Made by a program: the position numbers and the translations under genes
Part shown: positions 11,133-20,492 of the stretch, piece after piece
How the letters are laid out: each line of letters begins with the position of its first letter
Position numbering within the stretch: the stretch's first letter is position 1
The notes under the pieces: model-generated
Databases searched by the model: none
Seen by the model: only the letters and a program-made list of their open reading frames with translations
Told to the model about the DNA's origin: nothing
Assembly (NCBI RefSeq): GCF_013140855.1
Contig: NZ_JABBPG010000004.1
Location: 372,001-436,000, forward strand
Source: Pseudoalteromonas caenipelagi
GTDB taxonomy: Bacteria; Pseudomonadota; Gammaproteobacteria; Enterobacterales; Alteromonadaceae
Direction of reading: 5' to 3'
Length of the DNA stretch: 64,000 bases

Positions 11133-11177
11133 TATTTGCCGACCTAGTTACGCCGATAGTCGACTCGGTTTGACGCG

Positions 11178-12929
11178 TTAAGTCTGCGCGGCCACCTTTT
11201 TAGTACTGACAATGTTTCTTGTTTTAGTACGCTCATCGATGATCTCTCTCTCGGTTATACAATCGATTAACGAACCACTTTCCATCACAAGAATTTTGTC
11301 AGCTACATCGAAGTAGCGATCATCGTGACTAATCGCAACCACAGCTTTACCTTTGGCTTTTAGCTGAGGCAAAATGTGGTAATAGAAAAACTCTTTGAAA
11401 ATTGGGTCCTGATCAGCAGCCCATTCGTCAAATAGGTAGAACTCTTTATCTTCCAAAAAAGCCACCAATAGAGCCAAGCGTCGCTTTTGGCCATCAGATA
11501 GGGAGATAGTCGAGAACTCACCATTTTTGATAGTGACTTTGTCATCAAGGCCCAACTCTTTAAGATATACGTCAATCTCATCCTGTTGAATTTTTAACGC
11601 CTCTTCTGATTCACCATTTTCAGTCAGTAGACGATTAAACAAGTAGTAATCTGAATAGATTGACGAAATACTTTGTCTAACGCTTTTAATACTATGTGAA
11701 TCAACCACAGTGTTACCAAAGCTGATAGTGCCACTACTTGGCTGATGGTGAAGTGTAAGTAGCTTACTTAACGTTGACTTGCCTGAACCATTACCACCAA
11801 CGATAAAGGTGATTTGTCCCTTTTCAATGGTGAAATCAATCGGCCCAATTTTGAAACCTTCTAAGCCATCACGCTCAGGATATTGATAACCAACCTGCGA
11901 AAAACGGATTTCCTGCCAATCCTCAAGAGGGAAAACATCATGATTAATGTTCTCGGGTGGGATTTCTTGGAAAATTTTGTTCACTTTATTCAATGACACA
12001 CGCGATACAATGATCTGTGGAATCGAGTTGATAACGATTGATACAGGGCCTGTGATATAAAGTAGAGCCATCACAACACCTACCAACTCATCAGAACTCA
12101 TTGACTCATAGTTGATAAAGATGAAAGTCACTATTCCGATAACAAAGAAACTGATCATGTCACCATAGTTAGCTGCAGCACGCGTAATGGTGTTACCCGT
12201 TTTCTCTGCATCACGAACATCATGCTCGTTCTTTGTAAGTACTTCATCAAGGTAGATACGGCTTTTTACATCGTTAAGCTTTAGTTCTTTGTTGCCATAA
12301 ATAAGGCCATTAATAGCCTCTAACAGGTCATCTACTTTCTTTCGAGAATGAGATAGGTAAGCGTTACTTAACAAAATAGGTAATTGATAAGTAATAACAC
12401 CAAATGTAATCGCTCCAATAACAAACCAGAACACATTGATATTCAGGTAAATTAAGAACCCTAGTAGGCCAATAATTGTCACACTGTTAATGAGTACATC
12501 TGGTAGCATACGTGCGCCCGATACAATGCGACCTACATCAGTGGTAATGGTTGCTAGTAGTTTAGCTGACCCCATTTTTTCAAGTACATCAGTTGAGGCA
12601 GCCATAATGCGCTTGTAAAAGCCGATCCGCATTTCTGTACTCAAATCAATAGACACTCGCGTTAAAATAACTTGCGACAATGTTCGCGTCACAAGAATAA
12701 AGACACACACAATTAAAAACAGAGTGGCGACTTTATAATCACTCACATCGTATGAAAGTACGGTTCTAACGGTCGACTCGTACTCTACGACAGATGCAGG
12801 ATCTTCACTGATAGCACTCAATACAATTGGTATTAAAAGTGCGTAACAGATACCAGAGAGCGCCCCCAATAGTATTGAGAAAAAAACCTTATTAGGCGCT
12901 TGTCTACTAAAAGCATCAAAAAGCTTCAT
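11178..12929 (-). CDS. cyclic-peptide-type ABC exporter (SyrD/YojI-like)
   Basis: A 583-residue half-transporter: an N-terminal membrane domain with about six hydrophobic segments (residues ~15-300), then an ATPase domain. Walker A is GGNGSGKST, the signature is LSDGQ and Walker B is YLFDEW. Size and layout match the SyrD/PvdE/YojI family, which exports nonribosomal peptides to the periplasm as homodimers. It starts 14 bp after the penicillin-acylase stop, so both are in one operon, directly upstream of the NRPS. The likely cargo is the NRPS product, delivered to the periplasm where the acylase works. In pyoverdine biosynthesis PvdE and PvdQ play this pair of roles. Confidence 0.88.
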   Translation of the reverse strand: MKLFDAFSRQAPNKVFFSILLGALSGICYALLIPIVLSAISEDPASVVEYESTVRTVLSYDVSDYKVATLFLIVCVFILVTRTLSQVILTRVSIDLSTEMRIGFYKRIMAASTDVLEKMGSAKLLATITTDVGRIVSGARMLPDVLINSVTIIGLLGFLIYLNINVFWFVIGAITFGVITYQLPILLSNAYLSHSRKKVDDLLEAINGLIYGNKELKLNDVKSRIYLDEVLTKNEHDVRDAEKTGNTITRAAANYGDMISFFVIGIVTFIFINYESMSSDELVGVVMALLYITGPVSIVINSIPQIIVSRVSLNKVNKIFQEIPPENINHDVFPLEDWQEIRFSQVGYQYPERDGLEGFKIGPIDFTIEKGQITFIVGGNGSGKSTLSKLLTLHHQPSSGTISFGNTVVDSHSIKSVRQSISSIYSDYYLFNRLLTENGESEEALKIQQDEIDVYLKELGLDDKVTIKNGEFSTISLSDGQKRRLALLVAFLEDKEFYLFDEWAADQDPIFKEFFYYHILPQLKAKGKAVVAISHDDRYFDVADKILVMESGSLIDCITEREIIDERTKTRNIVSTKKVAAQT

Positions 12930-12943
12930 ATTCTGTTCCCTAT

Positions 12944-15379
12944 CTACTGCTTAGTGTTTGTTGTATTTGCATTCTTAAGCACAAGCTGTGTGCCTTTAGC
13001 TACGTTCGGTAGTTCAAGGAATTGCAACCCATTGAACGGCTCAATCATGTCGTCATAGTATTCACTAAACACATTCTCTGATTGGCCCGTCGAGTTCATG
13101 TAAAAATGTGTTTGGGCGTTTTCACCTAGCTCAATAATTTGGCGATGTGCCGCACCGAAATACTGCTCAAACCCTTCAGACTCTACGAAGTTTGCAGTAC
13201 CTACATTAATAGTGTTTGGTCCACCACTGCTGGCGATACGACGCTCAAACAGGTCTTTCAGCATGTTTACTTCACTAAATGGTGTATGTTTATAAACAGT
13301 GGTGTGTACTTCACCCCATTGCCAGTCTTCCATATCGGAGCCCACTAACTTAGTCAGTTGTGAAATCGCCATGTTCAGTGCTTTTTGGATAGCCACATCG
13401 CAATTTTCTAAACCTTCAGTGGTCACATCATCACACCAATTTGCATCACTTTTTGTCAGTGCTTGCGCAATCTGGTCATATGTTACATTCATATAAGAAC
13501 TGCTCATTAGACCGCTGTACTTTGCACGTCCATATGGCGCTTTAAACTCGTCTGAATACAGTACAATTCGTAAAAAACGGCTCCAACTGTAAAAAATCGC
13601 AGCAGCTTGACTATCCGCAGACATATCGCCATTCCAACTTGCTAAATACTGCTGTGCTTGCTTTTGCTCTTCTGTCTGCATAGGCGTATTGACTAGTAGA
13701 TCAATCAAAGCATGTGCACCAAAGCTAACGGTGTCTCCTTGCATCTCTTTCATGTACTCAACAGTCAGCTTTTCACCAGAGCGAATTTTTTGTTCGAGCA
13801 ATTGCGCTATACGATCAGCGCGTGCAGATGGCGCCCAATCATAAGAAATGTGATACGGATACTGCTCTCCCATCATGTTATTATTGGCTGACACGATGTA
13901 GCCCTGTTTAGGGTTATAAATGTGAGGCATTTGCTCAAATGGAATGTAGCCACTCCAGTTATCACCATTTGACTCGCCAATAAGAGGGATATCACCATTT
14001 CCTTTCTTGCGCATAGGGATACGACCAGCACCTTGGTAACCAATATTGCCTTGGCGATCGCTGTACAAGAAATTCAATGTTGGAGAAACGTGATAAGCCA
14101 GCGCTCCTTTAAATGATTCCCAGTCTTGTGCATAGTTAAGTCTGAAGAAAGATTCGTAAGTAGTGCCACCGGTATCCAGTGCAGGCCAACGTAAAGAAAT
14201 GGGTTGATCAGACAAGCCAAAAGCATCACTTACTATAGGACCTCTGATTGTTTTTCTAATCTCAATTTCAACAGGCTTTGTGTCTTCTCTTAAAATAGTC
14301 GGGAAATCAGGACGTACTGTTATATATTGTTTTTCAACCTCAAAAGGCATCCATTCGCCATCATTTAAGTACAAGTTGGCATTCGCACTATTTACCTGCT
14401 CAAAATAGAGATCCTGTACGTCAGCCATCATATTGGTGCCGCCCCAAGCTATATTCTGATTACGGCCAAAAATAATGATGGGCAGGCCTACCAAGGTCAT
14501 TCCTTTGGCATTAATTTTGTCGCCGACCAAGCTTGCTACATACCAACTTGAAGGGATCTGCAAGCCGACATGAGGGTCTCCTGCCAATAGACTGCTATTG
14601 TTTTCGCCTAAATCACCAGATACAACCCATGCATTACTGCCTACATAATCACCACCGATTTTAAAACGTTGTTCGATGTCTTCTTGCACTTCAAGCATTG
14701 CCGTCAAAGCATTAGAAACATTTTCATCAACATGGCTTATCTGTGTATCTTCAATGCCTTCAAACAATTCTACGCGTTGTGCTTGGGTTAAATAAGGGAT
14801 TGACAAAAATCGAGCAATTTCAGTCCACATACTGTTTGATAAGCTCAACGCAAATACTTTACTCCACGCAAGCGAGTCAATTTCAGTCCAGGGTTCAGGT
14901 TTAATATCAAAGAACAAAAACTCTATTGGTAGCGAGTCATTGCTATTAATACGCGTATTAATACCTTTTGTATAAGCGCTGAGCGAACTTTTAGCTTCAT
15001 CCGATAACGCATGCCATTCTGTTTTAGCTATTTCTTGGAAGCCGAGCGTACGCATTCTCGCATCAAGGGCTAACGCAGACTCGCCTAGAATTTCACTTAA
15101 ACGTCCTCGAGCAATGCGGCGTTGTAACTCTAGTTGCCATAGTCGATCTTGTGCATGTGCCAAACCGATACCAAAAAAAGCATCTTCATCGCTAGTAGCT
15201 TCTATATAAGCTACGCCATTTTTATCTCTGGTCAGACTGATATCATTTTTTGTCTCGCTTACTTGAATAACGCCACTGGTTTGCGGCAATCCAAAGTCCA
15301 TAGAGACATATACATAGCCTAGAATAGCTACGAGAGGCAGTATGACTAATAGGAAAAACCTTAAGAATATTGAACGCAT
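12944..15379 (-). CDS. penicillin acylase / PvdQ-type Ntn hydrolase
   Basis: An 811-residue peptidase-S45 family protein. Residues 5-26 form a signal or anchor segment (LRFFLLVILPLV). The family's autocatalytic site is visible as YVG|SNAW, giving Ser248 as the N-terminal nucleophile of the beta chain; AGDPH follows about 20 residues later. These enzymes self-cleave in the periplasm and remove acyl groups from amides: beta-lactams, acyl-homoserine lactones, or the fatty acid of the pyoverdine precursor. The gene sits 14 bp upstream of the exporter, so removal of an N-acyl group from the exported NRPS peptide is the simplest role. Quorum quenching of acyl-homoserine lactones is an alternative. 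Confidence 0.9.
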   Translation of the reverse strand: MRSIFLRFFLLVILPLVAILGYVYVSMDFGLPQTSGVIQVSETKNDISLTRDKNGVAYIEATSDEDAFFGIGLAHAQDRLWQLELQRRIARGRLSEILGESALALDARMRTLGFQEIAKTEWHALSDEAKSSLSAYTKGINTRINSNDSLPIEFLFFDIKPEPWTEIDSLAWSKVFALSLSNSMWTEIARFLSIPYLTQAQRVELFEGIEDTQISHVDENVSNALTAMLEVQEDIEQRFKIGGDYVGSNAWVVSGDLGENNSSLLAGDPHVGLQIPSSWYVASLVGDKINAKGMTLVGLPIIIFGRNQNIAWGGTNMMADVQDLYFEQVNSANANLYLNDGEWMPFEVEKQYITVRPDFPTILREDTKPVEIEIRKTIRGPIVSDAFGLSDQPISLRWPALDTGGTTYESFFRLNYAQDWESFKGALAYHVSPTLNFLYSDRQGNIGYQGAGRIPMRKKGNGDIPLIGESNGDNWSGYIPFEQMPHIYNPKQGYIVSANNNMMGEQYPYHISYDWAPSARADRIAQLLEQKIRSGEKLTVEYMKEMQGDTVSFGAHALIDLLVNTPMQTEEQKQAQQYLASWNGDMSADSQAAAIFYSWSRFLRIVLYSDEFKAPYGRAKYSGLMSSSYMNVTYDQIAQALTKSDANWCDDVTTEGLENCDVAIQKALNMAISQLTKLVGSDMEDWQWGEVHTTVYKHTPFSEVNMLKDLFERRIASSGGPNTINVGTANFVESEGFEQYFGAAHRQIIELGENAQTHFYMNSTGQSENVFSEYYDDMIEPFNGLQFLELPNVAKGTQLVLKNANTTNTKQ

Positions 15380-15906
15380 TCTTGATACTCACTCCATTAT
15401 TATTTCTTATTTTCGGCTTTTTAATACCGGCTATATTAATCCGTCACTTTTTGGCTTTGCTATACAAGGTAGAACAATGAGTTATTTATTTTCACCATCT
15501 ATAATTTTATAAATTATCAACTTCGCAAAACTAAAACCTATACATATAAAAATGTTTGAATGTTAATTTTTATACGTAAGCAATCAAAATGTCCGAACAA
15601 TTTCATTTATTACAAATCTTTTCTTCGGCACTTCCTTTTTTGACTAGTTGTTATTTTGTAACAACGCAAGAAATAAAAACACCTGTTAACTCTGTCAGCC
15701 TTTTGCTATTGATACTTTTATATATGACAAGAATGCATGAACAATACTTAAAACCTTGACTCTCAGCCTATACAGGGAGAGAACCTAGAAATTTTTGATA
15801 TAGAACTACATGAAATGACAGCTAGATCTTTGATTTTTTGCTCAGTATGCTGGTCAGATAACTATAAACATTGCTTAACTGCTAGAAAATTACAGGACGC
15901 TGGTAT
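15380..15906. promoter_or_regulatory. 527-bp divergent promoter region
   Basis: This AT-rich gap separates the minus-strand acylase-exporter-NRPS run from the plus-strand methyltransferase-like gene, so it should hold promoters for both. I see long A/T runs but no clear -35/-10 pair, and no convincing lux-type box. Confidence 0.5.
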
Positions 15907-16734
15907 ATGCCCTTAGATTCACAGTTTTTAAAAGTAGCAAATGAGTATTGCAACCCGTATTTAGCGACATCTGGGACAGAACACGTTGGAATACTTTTAT
16001 ATTCGTTAGCAAGAATGACTCGCCCGCAAAAGATCATTGAGTATGGGTCTGGTCACTCAACTATGTATGTGCTTCGAGCGCTTGCAGATAACGTAAACGA
16101 TATCAAACAGGAAAAGACTGCTTTATTAGAAAAAACACAAAAATTGCTGTCATCGGCTGATAACTTAAATGACGAAGCCGCGATCTTCGAGTGGTTTAGC
16201 TCAGGAGGGAAAGCCTGTGGCGTTAACCCAGAATACTATTTGCAAGAGTACCACCCAAAACTCATTAGTTTTGAAGACCTCAACTCTGATCACAAATACG
16301 TTCAAGGGATTAGGGAGGCTATTTCACAGATTGGCCATGATGATATTTTTGAGCACATGACTGGGCAAAGTTTTTCTAACCTTGCGCTGCACGAAGATCA
16401 TAAAAACATTGACTGGGCTTGGAATGACCATATTGAATACAAAAGGTTTTTTACGGAGTTTTGGCCTCTTTTAAACCCTCAAGGAGGGTTAATGATCTTT
16501 CACAACACCCCCTCTCAAAAAGAAAATTATCAGGCCATCGAGTGGATGTTAAATTCCTGTGGAGATGAAGCAGAAGTATTGTTGTTGGAAGAGCCACATA
16601 AACTGAACCAAAATGGCTGTACAATATTAAGAAAAAAATCTCATTATAACCCTACCTTCCACCATTTAGATCGCCAAAAAACCTACAACAGCTTATTGCA
16701 ATTCATTAGCAGGCAAAAACAAATTATAATCTAA
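15907..16734 (+). CDS. class I SAM-dependent methyltransferase-like protein
   Basis: A 275-residue soluble protein. The only clear family mark is an IIEYGSGHST segment near residue 43, which fits the glycine-rich motif I of Rossmann-fold methyltransferases (methyltransferase-24-like). A later FFTEFWPLLNPQGGLMIFHN stretch matches the usual strand after motif III, where the O-methyltransferase fold has an aspartate. The central part (residues 60-120) is a charged helical insert. It is the only plus-strand gene in this locus and points away from the NRPS run. A tailoring methylation is possible, but nothing shows the substrate. AGGA lies nine bases before the ATG. Confidence 0.6.
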   Translation: MPLDSQFLKVANEYCNPYLATSGTEHVGILLYSLARMTRPQKIIEYGSGHSTMYVLRALADNVNDIKQEKTALLEKTQKLLSSADNLNDEAAIFEWFSSGGKACGVNPEYYLQEYHPKLISFEDLNSDHKYVQGIREAISQIGHDDIFEHMTGQSFSNLALHEDHKNIDWAWNDHIEYKRFFTEFWPLLNPQGGLMIFHNTPSQKENYQAIEWMLNSCGDEAEVLLLEEPHKLNQNGCTILRKKSHYNPTFHHLDRQKTYNSLLQFISRQKQIII

Positions 16735-16743
16735 TAAAAATAA

Positions 16744-16764
16744 AAAACCCCAAAATGGGGTTTT
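16744..16764. terminator. bidirectional terminator between convergent genes
   Basis: AAAACCCC and GGGGTTTT form an 8-bp stem around a 5-nt loop, with A-rich and T-rich flanks. It sits between the stops of the methyltransferase-like gene (plus) and the JmjC gene (minus), and can serve both. Confidence 0.85.
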
Positions 16765-16771
16765 AAAAACA

Positions 16772-17890
16772 TTATAAAAATGAAGACCTATAATATAAAC
16801 TTTCAACATCGTCATTTCTTTCAAACTTTTTATATGGCTGAGGAATACAACCGAGCTTTATTTTTTCTTTCGCCTGGTTCATAACTCGATTAAAATGTTG
16901 CTTTTCACCATCATTTAACTCTGCAGCCATTTGTTCGATACTAAAAAGTGTATTTTTTGTTATTTTAAGTAGTGTGCGTTGCTCACCATCTTTGTATATA
17001 AACTCAGGTCTTATATATTGCTTTTCATGCAAAGCCTGATTATCTCTACCATGATGTGACCAAGTTAAATGAGACTGCGGCGTTGGAAATATCCCTTCGA
17101 TAAACTGTGCATGCATATCCTCAAAAATACTCAGGACATGGGCCACTTCCCGTTCTGAAAGTTCACTCAATAAAGCTTCAAAATTCTGCATTACCCCTTC
17201 TATATGAGGCAAAAAGTACGATTTACGCTGACCGTATTGCTGGTGATACCAATAATTTATAGAAATAGCGTTTTCTGTAGGTACTGAGACTTCATGAAGC
17301 CAATATGGTGGCAGATATAACATTTCACCTGGTTCAACGATCACCTCTAAATAGTTTGTATAGTGCTCGGCTAAGGCATGGGCTCTTAACTGGCACCACT
17401 GTCTATTTGTTTTTGCAGCGGCCATCGCATCAGGTGGAAACAGCATGAGTTTTTTTTGACCTTCAATCACGGCTAAAAAGTTATCATAACCGTCGAAGTG
17501 CAAAGGTGTTACTCCTCGGCCAATCCAAATATTTGCTTCATTAAAGTTATTTAGCCAAGTAGGTGCAGGGCATGCCTGCGATCCAAGGTCTCCCTCTTTA
17601 CCTTTATTTAAATAATTGAAAAATGGCAGTTGTGGGGCATAGCATACTTGCGACTCCCCGTTTTTTAGGTGCTCTGATAACTGAGTCAATGTCATACGCT
17701 GTATGCCTTGATCAAGTTTGCAAGGCAACTCAACATCAGCATAGTAAGATGCAAAGTAATCCATCGAGAAAAGATTGAATCCAGGCCAATTCTCAACAAC
17801 ACCTGTTACAATCACAGGTATGCCTTGCTTTAAAAAAGGGGCGAACTCCTCTTTACTCGATATTCTTTTTATTTTTCCAAAGCTATTCAT
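16772..17890 (-). CDS. JmjC/cupin-8 Fe(II)- and 2-oxoglutarate-dependent hydroxylase
   Basis: A 372-residue protein of the cupin-8 (FIH/JmjC-like) family. It opens with the usual PVIVTGVVENWP segment; the metal site is visible as LHFDGYDN (HxD) and, about 75 residues later, the distal histidine in PPYWLHEVS. A C-terminal helical region of about 150 residues follows. Family members hydroxylate amino-acid side chains, free or in peptides, and bacterial ones often sit in siderophore and peptide clusters. A hydroxylated residue in the NRPS product is a fair guess, not proven. It starts about 275 bp downstream of the lipoprotein gene on the same strand. Confidence 0.78.
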   Translation of the reverse strand: MNSFGKIKRISSKEEFAPFLKQGIPVIVTGVVENWPGFNLFSMDYFASYYADVELPCKLDQGIQRMTLTQLSEHLKNGESQVCYAPQLPFFNYLNKGKEGDLGSQACPAPTWLNNFNEANIWIGRGVTPLHFDGYDNFLAVIEGQKKLMLFPPDAMAAAKTNRQWCQLRAHALAEHYTNYLEVIVEPGEMLYLPPYWLHEVSVPTENAISINYWYHQQYGQRKSYFLPHIEGVMQNFEALLSELSEREVAHVLSIFEDMHAQFIEGIFPTPQSHLTWSHHGRDNQALHEKQYIRPEFIYKDGEQRTLLKITKNTLFSIEQMAAELNDGEKQHFNRVMNQAKEKIKLGCIPQPYKKFERNDDVESLYYRSSFL

Positions 17891-18160
17891 ATTTGCTCCA
17901 TCGGCCTAAACCACTGACAATGATGCCGTACGTGACATGCCGCGAATCATTCCATCAAATTTACGTAACTACACAGGTAGAAAAATGCCTCATTCCCTTT
18001 TGTAACTTTGCACTTATTCAGCACTAACTTACAAAACAGTTTATCTACCTTATAGATACAGCCGAAATAATCTTAGCGTACTCATATCTGTCGATGTACT
18101 GTCACTTTTACCGTTATTATTTCTTTTTATATGGTTAAAACGGTGCGTTGGGGGGTTAAT

Positions 18161-18200
18161 TCAATCAATAATGAATAGTGATTAATTCTTTATTGATTGA
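18161..18200. repeat. 11-bp inverted repeat over the lipoprotein stop codon
   Basis: TCAATCAATAA (18161-18171) pairs exactly with 18190-18200, leaving an 18-nt loop. It spans the last codons and the stop of the lipoprotein gene. No U-tract follows on the minus strand, so it may protect the 3' end instead of terminating. Confidence 0.5.
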
Positions 18201-18773
18201 GTCGTCCAGCTCCAACTTTATTGGCCGATAGAGATGGATTTTTCCCTTCAATTTGACATCTTTGCCAACTTTCAAAGTGGGCGTGTGGTTTTCAAACTGC
18301 GAACTAATAAACCCAGGTTTATTGAACACCAAGTCACCCGATATTTGAGCGGCCGGTTTAACAATGATATCCCCTGTTGAAGTTTCAACAGTCCCATTGA
18401 TTTGACTTTGTTCTGATATAATAATTGTTCCATTGGTAATGATTACATCACCTGAAACTTCAACATTACTTAAAATTTCTATCTGACCATTTGTGACACT
18501 TAAGGCCCCGCCTTGGCTAAGTGCACCAATTTGAATATTCCCATTTGTTACATCAACGCGCTTATAAATGGTGTTTTTGCCAAGAGTTACATTGCCATTG
18601 GTTACTTCAAGTAAACCGACATGCTGGCCGTCCAACACGGTAATATTACCTGCAAAGAGATGCGCATCGGCACCTTGTCTGACGACTCGATCACCGACTG
18701 AGCAAGCTCCCAGACCAAACAAAGAGGTTACTAATACGGCCAGCTTAATTTTGTTTTTCAAAGTACACTCCAC
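18165..18773 (-). CDS. lipoprotein with a repetitive beta-strand domain
   Basis: A 202-residue protein. A lipoprotein signal is clear: a charged start, a hydrophobic run and a lipobox ending in LGAC at residues ~21-24. The mature part is built of short repeats centred on T-N-G-N/Q/T (VTNGNV, VTNGNI, VTNGQI, ITNGTI) spaced about 19 residues apart, as in right-handed beta-helix or bactofilin-like folds. No enzyme motif is seen. It lies 45 bp downstream of the LuxR-type gene and is probably cotranscribed with it. A structural envelope lipoprotein is likely; any link to the NRPS product is unknown. Confidence 0.6.
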   Translation of the reverse strand: MECTLKNKIKLAVLVTSLFGLGACSVGDRVVRQGADAHLFAGNITVLDGQHVGLLEVTNGNVTLGKNTIYKRVDVTNGNIQIGALSQGGALSVTNGQIEILSNVEVSGDVIITNGTIIISEQSQINGTVETSTGDIIVKPAAQISGDLVFNKPGFISSQFENHTPTLKVGKDVKLKGKIHLYRPIKLELDDSINKELITIHY

Positions 18774-18818
18774 TAATATTTCCTCGCTACGCTAGTTTTT
18801 TCATTGCAATAGCGCAGT

Positions 18819-19505
18819 TTAAATTAGGTTCTTTACGATACATTTAACGATTGCCTGTTGCCTATTTGCACTATTGGTTTTCTCAATGCAATTAGATAAG
18901 TGAAAATTCACCGTTCGCTCAGACACGCCTAATATTTGGCTAATTTCCCAAGAAGTTTTACCCTCACATGCCCACATCAGGCAGTCTCTTTCACGTTTAG
19001 TGATGTTTATTTTATCCGTGCGGCAACGAATAGCTGCCTGCAGTAAATATGGAGATAAAATTGTCCAGAACCAATCAATTAGTTCAATACCTTTGTATTC
19101 TAAAAAATCTTTTGGGATATTGAATACCAACGCGCCAACAATGCCGTACACACCTCTCAATGGCAATACATATAATTGCTCTATATCAGAGCGCTCTGCT
19201 AGAAGAGATTCCAACGAGGTTAAGCGAAAACCATTTCTGCAATATTTATATATTTCTTCACTGTCAAGGTAACACTCAACATCAGCACCATACTTACCAT
19301 AAAGGTGCTTTTGGTAAGTTGCGGTCGACATAGGTGCATAATCAATAAACGCTAAGCATTCATAACCTGAGCTCAATGCAATATCGCTCAGCGTGTTGGT
19401 CAATTCAATCCCTTGCTCTACGGCCTCAAACTTCGCGATCACCTCGTTTAAGACTGAACTGCTTTCAAAAGGACCATAAAAATCTATTTCATTTAGTTTT
19501 TTCAT
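18819..19505 (-). CDS. LuxR-family transcriptional regulator
   Basis: A 228-residue protein. The C-terminal ~65 residues are a LuxR helix-turn-helix (TKRERDCLMWACEGKTSWEI, then SERTVNFHLSN). The N-terminal ~160 residues have the size and predicted alpha/beta pattern of an autoinducer-binding domain, but I do not find the usual W-Y-D-P-W pattern, so an acyl-homoserine-lactone ligand is doubtful. No luxI-like gene is in the window, making it a solo. The second ATG (19505) is chosen because GGAG lies six bases upstream of it; the frame could extend to 19517. It precedes the lipoprotein gene and may control the locus. Confidence 0.82.
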   Translation of the reverse strand: MKKLNEIDFYGPFESSSVLNEVIAKFEAVEQGIELTNTLSDIALSSGYECLAFIDYAPMSTATYQKHLYGKYGADVECYLDSEEIYKYCRNGFRLTSLESLLAERSDIEQLYVLPLRGVYGIVGALVFNIPKDFLEYKGIELIDWFWTILSPYLLQAAIRCRTDKINITKRERDCLMWACEGKTSWEISQILGVSERTVNFHLSNCIEKTNSANRQQAIVKCIVKNLI

Positions 19506-20459
19506 TGTTAACTCCATGCATCATGTATTTTAAAAACTGACACAAAGTAGCTTGTGTTCTAGAGCCATTTTGGATGTATAAAAAGCATTCGTCAAAACAA
19601 CAAAAAATAAAAACAAAACATTAAAAACAACAACTTAACAATGAATATTATTATTAAGATGATCTACATATTGATTGATAATGACGAATATTATTCGTTT
19701 AATTAGCTCACTTTTTGCAGTATTAAATGAATAAATTCACAATCGCCTACGCTACCTGTAGTTGAGGGTTTGCTACATAACTTGAAGACAAGTTCTTAGT
19801 GATACAACTTACCTATAAAAGTTAACTAAAACTCTCTAACAAGGGTTGGCACTTGACTGAAAAGAGAGAGCTTGCGCTTTTTACAGCTTAATTACTCACT
19901 GACTTGGATAGTTCAAAGGACAGCATGTTGAATCATGATAGAGCGGCGAACAATGCTGTGATATCTAATGGTAACCTCGAAACTATTTCCAACTAACAAA
20001 TGAACGAAATTACCCAACTAGAAAACAACCGCTTCGATTTAATTTGCTGTTTTAAAGCCGTATCAGTTCTATAGGTTCGCAAGTTAAACGGATTCAATTT
20101 AAAAAGCTGGGCTGGCAGATAGGTTATCTTTGAATGAACAAAATAGGGCACGTAATTTATAGCGCCGCTTTAGCTAGAAAACCTTAGGTATAGACGAGCG
20201 CTTTGAAATAACAAATATTTTTAACGTGCCATACTCGCAATCCAATAAAGATCATTTATCCAATATCAAAACCGCACTTATGCGGCAATAGCATGTTATT
20301 GCAAGTGTAAACGACACAGTGTGAGTAAAAAACTGTCGCTTATCCTAAGGTGAGGTTCAATAATTAACTACAGAGCGATTTGAATAGATAAACATCGATA
20401 GCAATCCGGAGATACTATAAAGCAGATTAGGGTTTTAAGTTTTTAGTGAAGAGGAATTA
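19506..20459. other. 954-bp stretch without a convincing gene
   Basis: Very AT-rich near 19550-19740 (the LuxR gene's upstream side), more mixed later. Only short broken frames are found, for example an ATG at about 20000 that stops after some 24 codons. The second half looks like decayed coding sequence, but I could not assign a family. I see no terminal inverted repeats or other mobile-element ends. Confidence 0.5.
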
Positions 20460-20492
20460 GTGAAGAGTGAGCCTTTATTGGACACTCTTCAC
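20460..20492. repeat. 10-bp perfect inverted repeat at the end of the HlyD-like gene
   Basis: GTGAAGAGTG (20460-20469) pairs with CACTCTTCAC (20483-20492) around a 13-nt loop that contains the stop codon of the HlyD-like gene. It may end or stabilise the small two-gene transcript. No U-tract follows. Confidence 0.55.

Noticed and set aside
10877..11173. 98-codon plus-strand ORF over the NRPS start and the following gap
   Set aside because: Its first part is antisense to the NRPS, there is no family likeness, and the 14-bp inverted repeat lies within it.
15380..15906. Possible lux-type box around ACCTGTTAACTCTGTCAG near 15680
   Set aside because: Its two halves are not complementary, so it does not match the dyad expected for LuxR binding.
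19840..19880. Sigma-54-like TGGCAC in the region before the HlyD-like gene
   Set aside because: No TTGC element follows at the required spacing.
19990..20460. Remnant of an insertion sequence
   Set aside because: The text looks like decayed coding sequence, but I found neither transposase motifs nor terminal repeats.
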